Source: an uncultured Erysipelotrichaceae bacterium
GTDB taxonomy: Bacteria > Bacillota_I > Bacilli_A > RF39 > UBA660
DNA: 45,555 nucleotides
NCBI GenBank assembly: GCA_902793375.1
Contig: CADBDE010000003.1
Span: 94,039-139,593, forward strand
Reading direction: 5' to 3'
The position numbers and the translations under genes were made by a program. Numbering within the stretch: the first letter of the stretch is position 1; each line of letters begins with the position of its first letter. The notes under the pieces are model-generated. The model saw only the letters and a list, made by a program, of their open reading frames with translations. It made no database searches and was not told the DNA's origin. Positions 40,865-45,555 of this stretch are shown piece by piece.

Positions 40865-41974
40865 TTAATCATTATAATCAATTTTATTTATATCATCTAA
40901 CATATAGATTAAATGTGTATACACAATATCTTTATCAAACTTTTCAGGTAAATTTAATGATTGATTTGTTAGTATATAGTTTTCAATTATTGGTATATCT
41001 TCCAATATTATTTTTTGATAGTCTGTTTTTTCTTTTATATCATTTAACCATACATTATCATATTTACAATCTAAATATACATTTTCTATCCTACCATGAA
41101 ATACATTATAACCAAATGTCCATTCATAACCATTTATATTCATTGATTTTAAAACGTTTACTGGTTGATAATCCATAAACTTTCCAAAATGTAATACTTT
41201 TCTACTATTAACTGCTTTATTATAAAGATCTAATACTTCAGCCTTATCAATATCTGTTTCTAATTTTAAATCTTTTAAATCATCTATTGTTATAGTATTT
41301 TTAAAATTTCTTTCTTGAAAATAATTTGATATTTTTCTTATATCAGGTTCATAATTACTCCAAATATAGTCAACCCATATTGGTTTTACTCTATATTCAA
41401 ACATTTCACCATTTTTATCCATTTCAGTTCCAATAGCATAAAAGTCATCTAAAGTTTTATATTTAAGATTAACACAATTATAGCTATAGTAATTATAGTC
41501 ATTTTGATAATTTGATATTTCAAAATAACAAACCCATCCATCATCTTTTTCAACTGACGCATATCTACTAATAAAGCTTATTGGTTCATATGTTTGCTTT
41601 TTATTATTGTTAATTTCATAAATAGCAGCAATAATTGTTCCTATAATAATTAGTATTGATGCAAAAATAATAATAATTGTTCTCTTTTTCATATTTTTAA
41701 TTTTTTTATCATTAGTTTTAATTGTATTAAAAATACTATCCTCCATTTCTTTTTTATTTCTTTCTTTTTGCTCACCATTCATTAGGTCTAAAATACTAAT
41801 ATCTAATATTTCACATAATTCTTTCCATAATGAAATATCTGGTAAGTAGTGACCATTTTCCCATCTAGAAACGGTTTTATCAGTAACTCCAAGTTTTTCA
41901 GCCATTTCTTTTTGAGTGATATTCTTTTTTCTTCTAGCTTCACTAATAAATTTTCCAATTTTAACTTGATCCAT
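40865..41974 (-). CDS. Membrane-anchored XRE-type HTH regulator (next to ECF operon)
   Basis: The start is ATG 41974 behind AAAGGAGG. The ~369-residue protein has an HTH (about 5-62: FISEARRKKNITQKEMAEKL, VTDKTVSRWENGHYLPDISL, LCEILDISILDLMNGE), a basic linker, one membrane helix (about 97-118) and about 250 outside residues, including VEKDDGWVCYFEISNYQ and IWVDYIWSNYEPDI. The HTH is closely similar to that at 36813. It lies upstream of the ECF sigma operon, separated by a terminator. Confidence 0.8.
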   Translation of the reverse strand: MDQVKIGKFISEARRKKNITQKEMAEKLGVTDKTVSRWENGHYLPDISLWKELCEILDISILDLMNGEQKERNKKEMEDSIFNTIKTNDKKIKNMKKRTIIIIFASILIIIGTIIAAIYEINNNKKQTYEPISFISRYASVEKDDGWVCYFEISNYQNDYNYYSYNCVNLKYKTLDDFYAIGTEMDKNGEMFEYRVKPIWVDYIWSNYEPDIRKISNYFQERNFKNTITIDDLKDLKLETDIDKAEVLDLYNKAVNSRKVLHFGKFMDYQPVNVLKSMNINGYEWTFGYNVFHGRIENVYLDCKYDNVWLNDIKEKTDYQKIILEDIPIIENYILTNQSLNLPEKFDKDIVYTHLIYMLDDINKIDYND

Positions 41975-42117
41975 TTTTTCCTCCTTTCGAGACAATATTA
42001 ACAATTATTACCACCGATAAACATACCATAGATGTAGAATTGAATAAAATGATAAGACAATTATATAGATTTTATTTAATTTTAACTATAAAAAGGGGAG
42101 TAACAATCTTACAATAA

Positions 42118-42139
42118 AAAGACCAAATTATAGGTCTTT
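42118..42139 (-). terminator. Terminator of the element repressor gene
   Basis: AAAGACC and GGTCTTT stem over AAATTATA, overlapping the stop at 42128, T-run on the minus strand. Confidence 0.75.
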
Positions 42140-42823
42140 ATCATTATTATACATTCCACTAAGATTAATAGAAGGGTTGATTCTAGGAGGTTTAATTCCT
42201 TTTTTCTTATCTTCAATCCATCTTTTTTCTTCTTTTTCGTATCTAACATATAAATCATCTTTTTCTCTTCCATCTTCATAAACAGATGCAAACATTTTTG
42301 CTCTTCTTCTAAGATCCTCTATATTCCAAGCATATTGTTCTAAAAATTCTATGTATGCACTATTAAATAAATTTTTTTCTTCTTTAGACATATCTTTAGT
42401 AACACTATTTAATACTTCTTTTTTAGAAAAAGTATCCACAAGAATGTGGGTTTTATCAAGTTTATCTAGCTTATCTTTTAAGTTTTTAGTGGCTATTGTA
42501 CCTGAATCTTCAGCATCTATAGAATTAAGTAGTTTCATATTTTCTTCAAATTGAAGATAAGCTTCTTCACTTATTTGATCATAATGACATGCTTTTAAAA
42601 GTTTACTAAAAGGGATATCTAATTCATCTGATAATGATTTTAGAGACTTAAGATTTGGCTTCTTTCGAATTCCTCTTTCGATTTTTGCAAGAGTATTGTT
42701 ATCTACACCAGTTCTTCTAGATAACTCACGTTGTGAAATATTTTTCATTAATCTAGCTTCCTTAACTAAAACAGCCAATATAAGTTTTTCATCATTATTA
42801 TTTTTAACATTCTTTTTATTCAT
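42128..42823 (-). CDS. HTH repressor of the mobilizable element
   Basis: I choose ATG 42823 (AAGGAG lies 12 bases upstream, a long spacing); the frame extends to 42886 without any site. The ~231-residue protein has an XRE HTH at about 18-75 (VLVKEARLMKNISQRELSRR, VDNNTLAKIERGIRKKPN, LKSLSDELDIPFSKLLKACH), then a helical part and a charged C-terminus with RRRAKMFASVYEDGREKDDLY. No membrane helix, unlike the three HTH proteins to the left. It is divergent from the mobilization genes and is likely their repressor, acting on the repeats at 42878-42958. Confidence 0.8.
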   Translation of the reverse strand: MNKKNVKNNNDEKLILAVLVKEARLMKNISQRELSRRTGVDNNTLAKIERGIRKKPNLKSLKSLSDELDIPFSKLLKACHYDQISEEAYLQFEENMKLLNSIDAEDSGTIATKNLKDKLDKLDKTHILVDTFSKKEVLNSVTKDMSKEEKNLFNSAYIEFLEQYAWNIEDLRRRAKMFASVYEDGREKDDLYVRYEKEEKRWIEDKKKGIKPPRINPSINLSGMYNNDKDL

Positions 42824-42877
42824 AATAAAAAACAACTCCTTATACATAATATCCGACAAATACATCATAACACAAAA

Positions 42878-42958
42878 TGTGAGCATTGTGAACTTTTTTG
42901 TTGACTTTTTAATTTTTTATGTGTTAATATGATTTTAGAAAAGTTGTGAGCGTTGTGA
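42878..42958 (+). promoter_or_regulatory. Divergent control region: two operator repeats around a promoter
   Basis: TGTGAGCATTGTGA (42878-42891) and TGTGAGCGTTGTGA (42945-42958) are direct repeats with one difference. Between them lies a promoter reading toward the mobilization genes: -35 TTGACT (42901-42906), 18-base spacer, -10 TAATAT (42925-42930). The left copy overlaps the likely promoter of the repressor. A repressor bound to both would shut off the element. Confidence 0.75.
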
Positions 42959-43018
42959 GTTTCACAAAATAGTGATCAATACTTTTCAAAGAATATTAAA
43001 AAGGAAAGGAGGATAAAT

Positions 43019-43258
43019 ATGACTGCACAAGAAACTTTAAATATTATTTCAAAACAATGGTGTAATCTAGCTGACTTAATGAAATTAGCTGGTGTTGGCA
43101 GATCCACTGCTTTAGTTATTAAAAATAATATAAAGACTAAACTAGAGAAACAAAACTACTATGTTCCAAAGAAAGCTGTACCTATGCAAGAAGTAGTTAA
43201 ATATTTAAACATTGATGTTCCATATTTGGAATCAAGAGTTAACTTGAAAGGAGAATAA
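43019..43258 (+). CDS. Small excisionase-like / DNA-binding protein of the element
   Basis: The 79-residue protein starts at ATG 43019 behind GGAAAGGAGG. It looks like a single winged or simple HTH: ISKQWCNLADLMKLAGVGRSTALVIKNNI (residues about 10-38, cited for its order), then a basic strand YYVPKKAVPMQEVVKYLNID. Such proteins (excisionase- or DUF3173-like) sit beside integrase or replication genes of integrative elements. It is followed at 4 bases by the ATPase gene. Role (Xis or replication initiation help) not decided by sequence. Confidence 0.7.
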   Translation: MTAQETLNIISKQWCNLADLMKLAGVGRSTALVIKNNIKTKLEKQNYYVPKKAVPMQEVVKYLNIDVPYLESRVNLKGE

Positions 43259-43262
43259 AATT

Positions 43263-44219
43263 ATGGAGGCTTTTGAAGATATAAAAATAAGCACAAAAAA
43301 AGACATCATAATCGAAGGATTAATGAAGTCTAACGGTGTTTACTTAATTGTTTCACAACCTAAAGTTGGTAAGTCATTATTCGCACTACAACTTGCCAAT
43401 TCTATCGCAAATGGAAAACCATTTATGGGTCATGAAGTTCTAAAGCCTTCACCTGTCTTATATGTTACTACGGAAATGTGTAACAGTCAAATGAAAGAAA
43501 GGTGCATATTACTTGATATAGATTTTAATCATAAAAACTTCTTTGCTATTGATTGTAAAGACTCTATGTCAGTAAATCTTATGGATATAGAATATCAAGT
43601 AAAAGAATTTGCCGAAGATTATAACGGAAAAGTTCTAATATTAGATATGTTAAAAGATATTGATTTTGGAGTTTCATATGATATTAACAGTTATCAAGAT
43701 GTTGCACAGAAATTAATGCCTAAGATTAGAACTTACGCTAATAAATATAATTTAACAATAGTTCTTGTTCATCATATGAATAAGTCAGGTAAGACATTAG
43801 GATCAACTGGATTTGATGCTGTTGTTGATGGAATTATTAGGTTAAATAAAAGCACATATGATTCATCTACTATAAAGATGGAAACAGATAGTAGATTTTT
43901 TCCAAGTATATGTGATTATCTTAATAAAGATAAAAATGGTGTTCTTACACTTTCTCCTGATGGAATCGAGGATTATATAAACCCAAGCTTAGTCTATTTA
44001 ATTAAATTAGTAATTATTAGAAAAAGTTTTGATACAACCATCGGAGAATTGATAGAAGACCCAAAGCTCTTTTGTACACCAACTCAACTTGGAAAGTTAA
44101 TTAACAACAATAGAGCTTTGCTAGCTAATGATGGTATCACTTTTAAAGAATATAGAACTTCCAAAGGAAGAATGTATCACTTTGAATATCATGAGCCATC
44201 ATTAGATGAAAATGATTAA
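43263..44219 (+). CDS. RepA-like RecA-fold ATPase (AAA_25 type)
   Basis: The 318-residue protein has a RecA-type ATPase core: Walker A SQPKVGKSLFALQLA (about residues 32-46), a motif VLYVTTEMCNSQMKERC (about 67-83, with the Glu of Walker 1a), Walker B VLILDMLKDID (about 118-128), and the sensor VLVHHMNKSGKTLGSTGFDAV (about 157-176, quoted in order). This is the AAA_25 / RepA hexameric helicase family of plasmids and phages. A C-terminal part (about 230-318) is probably a DNA-binding winged helix. It likely unwinds DNA in replication of the element. ATG 43263 is preceded by AAAGGAG. Confidence 0.85.
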   Translation: MEAFEDIKISTKKDIIIEGLMKSNGVYLIVSQPKVGKSLFALQLANSIANGKPFMGHEVLKPSPVLYVTTEMCNSQMKERCILLDIDFNHKNFFAIDCKDSMSVNLMDIEYQVKEFAEDYNGKVLILDMLKDIDFGVSYDINSYQDVAQKLMPKIRTYANKYNLTIVLVHHMNKSGKTLGSTGFDAVVDGIIRLNKSTYDSSTIKMETDSRFFPSICDYLNKDKNGVLTLSPDGIEDYINPSLVYLIKLVIIRKSFDTTIGELIEDPKLFCTPTQLGKLINNNRALLANDGITFKEYRTSKGRMYHFEYHEPSLDEND

Positions 44220-44303
44220 CGTGGCACGTTTTGTTTCGAAGAAATGAAAGTGGCGATAGTGATTCATTTTCTTGTTTTATTAATTTGATAAAAATTGATA
44301 AAA

Positions 44304-44435
44304 CACTTGTTGCACAAGTGGAGGGAATAAATCCATTTTGTTCTCTCCTAACTTTGTAACAAGGCTATGGGATTTTTAAGGATCCCCTTAAACTCACGAA
44401 TGGGCTATGCCCTAGTGAGATATGTCACTTTTATA
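44304..44435 (+). other. Candidate oriT upstream of the relaxase gene
   Basis: The 252-base gap 44220-44471 contains several hairpins: CACTTGT-TGC-ACAAGTG (44304-44320), GGGAT...ATCCC, and CTCAC...GTGAG enclosing GGGC-TAT-GCCC (44393-44419). Immediately after the last hairpin comes TAGTGAGATATGTCACTTTTA. In pMV158, the type plasmid for MobV relaxases, oriT is a hairpin followed by TAGTGTG with the nick next to it, so TAGTG at 44413-44417 is the candidate nic region. Confidence 0.55.
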
Positions 44436-44471
44436 AAAAAAGATGACTATATATAAGAAAGGAGTATAAAT

Positions 44472-45555
44472 TTGGACAAAGATTATCAAGTTTTAAGGTT
44501 TGAAAACAAAATAAAACCGAAAGATATTGGTGGTCTAGGAGTCGAATTAGATGCTCGAAAAGGATCAGGAAATTACGATAAAGAACGTACTCAATTTAAT
44601 ATAGAATATGTTGGCCTTGATGGTCACACTAACCTAAAAAGTAAAGTTTATGACACTATATATACTAATAAAATTCACTTTAATAAAGGTGATAATACTA
44701 ACCTTCTTAATGGTTGTATTATAACTAGTGGACCAGACTTTTTTAAAAAATTAGGACTACCTATGAAAGATACTGGAAGAACTTATATTGAAGGAAAACA
44801 TATAGGAGAACCAATATATTGTCCTGATTTAAAATCAAAAGATGATATACCAGAGCAAGTATATAAATACTTCAATGAAAGTTTTAATTTTCTATCTGAT
44901 TTTGTTGGAAAAGAGAATGTTGTTTATGCAGCGATTCATTTAGATGAAGACACTCCACATATGCACTTCTACTTCTTACCTGTTGTTAATTCAGTTCAAA
45001 GAAAAGTATTTGAAACTGATGAAACTGGTAAAAGAATAACAAAAGAAATTACAAATAAAGATGGACAAACTAAGCAAGTTCCAATTCAAAAAAGAGATGA
45101 AAATGGCAACTTAATATATAAAAATGAGTATGGAAAATTTCTAGATTCAGATCAATTTTGGAAACAAAAAGGTGGTAAAGCATCATTCGCAAAGATTCAA
45201 GATGACTATAACGAGTTTATAATATCTAAAGGATTTGATTTAGATAGAGGTCATATTGGAGCTAATAAACATCACCAAACGAAACTAGAACACAGAATAA
45301 AAGTATTAGAAGAAACAGCTAATCAATTAGAAAATCAAATAGCATTATATGAAGAAACAAAAACTATAAATATTGACACAAATAAGAATTTAGAAGAGAT
45401 AAATGAAGATATAATTCTCTCTCCAACTAAAAATATATTGAATCAATATAATTCAAAAGATGTAGATAAACTAATTGATAAAGCTAAAGATATTAGTAAA
45501 AAAAATATATATCAAAAAGGAAAAATTAAAAGCAAAGAAGCTGAAATTAAACAAC
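44472..45555 (+). CDS. MobV family relaxase (Mob/Pre), N-terminal part
   Basis: Start is TTG 44472, seven bases behind AAAGGAG; the frame is open for 361 codons to the right edge. The N-terminus begins MDKDYQVLRFENKIKPKDI (TTG read as Met), and the first 230 residues have the Mob_Pre layout, with VVYAAIHLDEDTPHMHFYFLP containing the HUH motif: His156, Asp158, Glu159, His163 and His165, as H-x-DE-x-TPH-x-H in the pMV158 MobM family. After about residue 260 it turns into a long coiled coil (KLEHRIKVLEETANQLENQI). It nicks oriT and pilots the element into recipients using another element's transfer machinery. No own conjugation genes are seen. Confidence 0.9.
   Translation, partial: MDKDYQVLRFENKIKPKDIGGLGVELDARKGSGNYDKERTQFNIEYVGLDGHTNLKSKVYDTIYTNKIHFNKGDNTNLLNGCIITSGPDFFKKLGLPMKDTGRTYIEGKHIGEPIYCPDLKSKDDIPEQVYKYFNESFNFLSDFVGKENVVYAAIHLDEDTPHMHFYFLPVVNSVQRKVFETDETGKRITKEITNKDGQTKQVPIQKRDENGNLIYKNEYGKFLDSDQFWKQKGGKASFAKIQDDYNEFIISKGFDLDRGHIGANKHHQTKLEHRIKVLEETANQLENQIALYEETKTINIDTNKNLEEINEDIILSPTKNILNQYNSKDVDKLIDKAKDISKKNIYQKGKIKSKEAEIKQ

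Noticed and set aside
42109-42291. 60-codon minus-strand frame at the end of the element repressor
   Set aside because: Shadow of the repressor gene in another frame, without a ribosome binding site.

Overview
The window is about three-quarters A+T and carries typical Gram-positive signals: strong GGAGG-type ribosome binding sites, short hairpin-plus-U-tract terminators, and lipoproteins with a Cys lipobox. TGG encodes Trp and TGA is used as a stop (21 kb polyphosphate-polymerase gene), so the code is the standard bacterial one. An L,D-transpeptidase, CdaA/CdaR, a C-terminal processing peptidase and lipoproteins indicate a walled, monoderm, low-GC member of the Bacillota (Bacilli/Erysipelotrichia/RF39-like gut lineages are my guess; this is inference from gene style, not from a marker gene).

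Positions 1-24.5 kb read almost wholly on the minus strand and look like ordinary chromosome: a metalloprotease-like gene, a UvrD/HelD-type helicase, TraX-like and YitT membrane proteins, a cystatin-like lipoprotein, a GGDEF protein, an S41 protease, a transglutaminase-like protein, a LolA-like lipoprotein, the cdaA-cdaR c-di-AMP pair, class I aldolase, gmk, tRNA-Thr(CGT), a YfcE-type phosphodiesterase, and a CotH / VTC / DUF4956 operon with a fourth unknown membrane protein. Between 3.7 and 7.1 kb lie three decayed fragments, including two copies of one coiled-coil gene tail and the C-terminal end of a probable Fic gene.

The most unusual locus is at 16.87-17.83 kb: a type IV-pilin-like gene whose last ~50 codons switch abruptly to ~52% G+C with TGC/TAC codons, form Cys-bracketed beta-hairpin-like repeats, and are followed by two short perfect hairpins with 4-base loops. 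This resembles the variable region and downstream cruciform of a diversity-generating retroelement (DGR) target, or alternatively a swapped pilin cassette. No reverse transcriptase or template repeat is in the window.

Positions 24.7-28.7 kb hold an L,D-transpeptidase and a surface GH5 glycosidase with bacterial Ig domains whose reading frame is cut by one in-frame TAA. From 28.7 kb on the content is accessory. An ABC exporter module with a membrane-anchored HTH regulator is bracketed by two 42-bp hairpin repeats. Next come an AbiEi/AbiEii toxin-antitoxin pair with a clear autoregulatory operator, a VanZ-like protein, two further membrane-anchored HTH regulators, and an ECF sigma / anti-sigma-like / lipoprotein operon. 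The right end (42.1 kb to the edge) is a mobilizable element: HTH repressor, divergent operator region, small DNA-binding protein, RepA-like ATPase, oriT-like hairpins and the start of a MobV-type relaxase running off the window.
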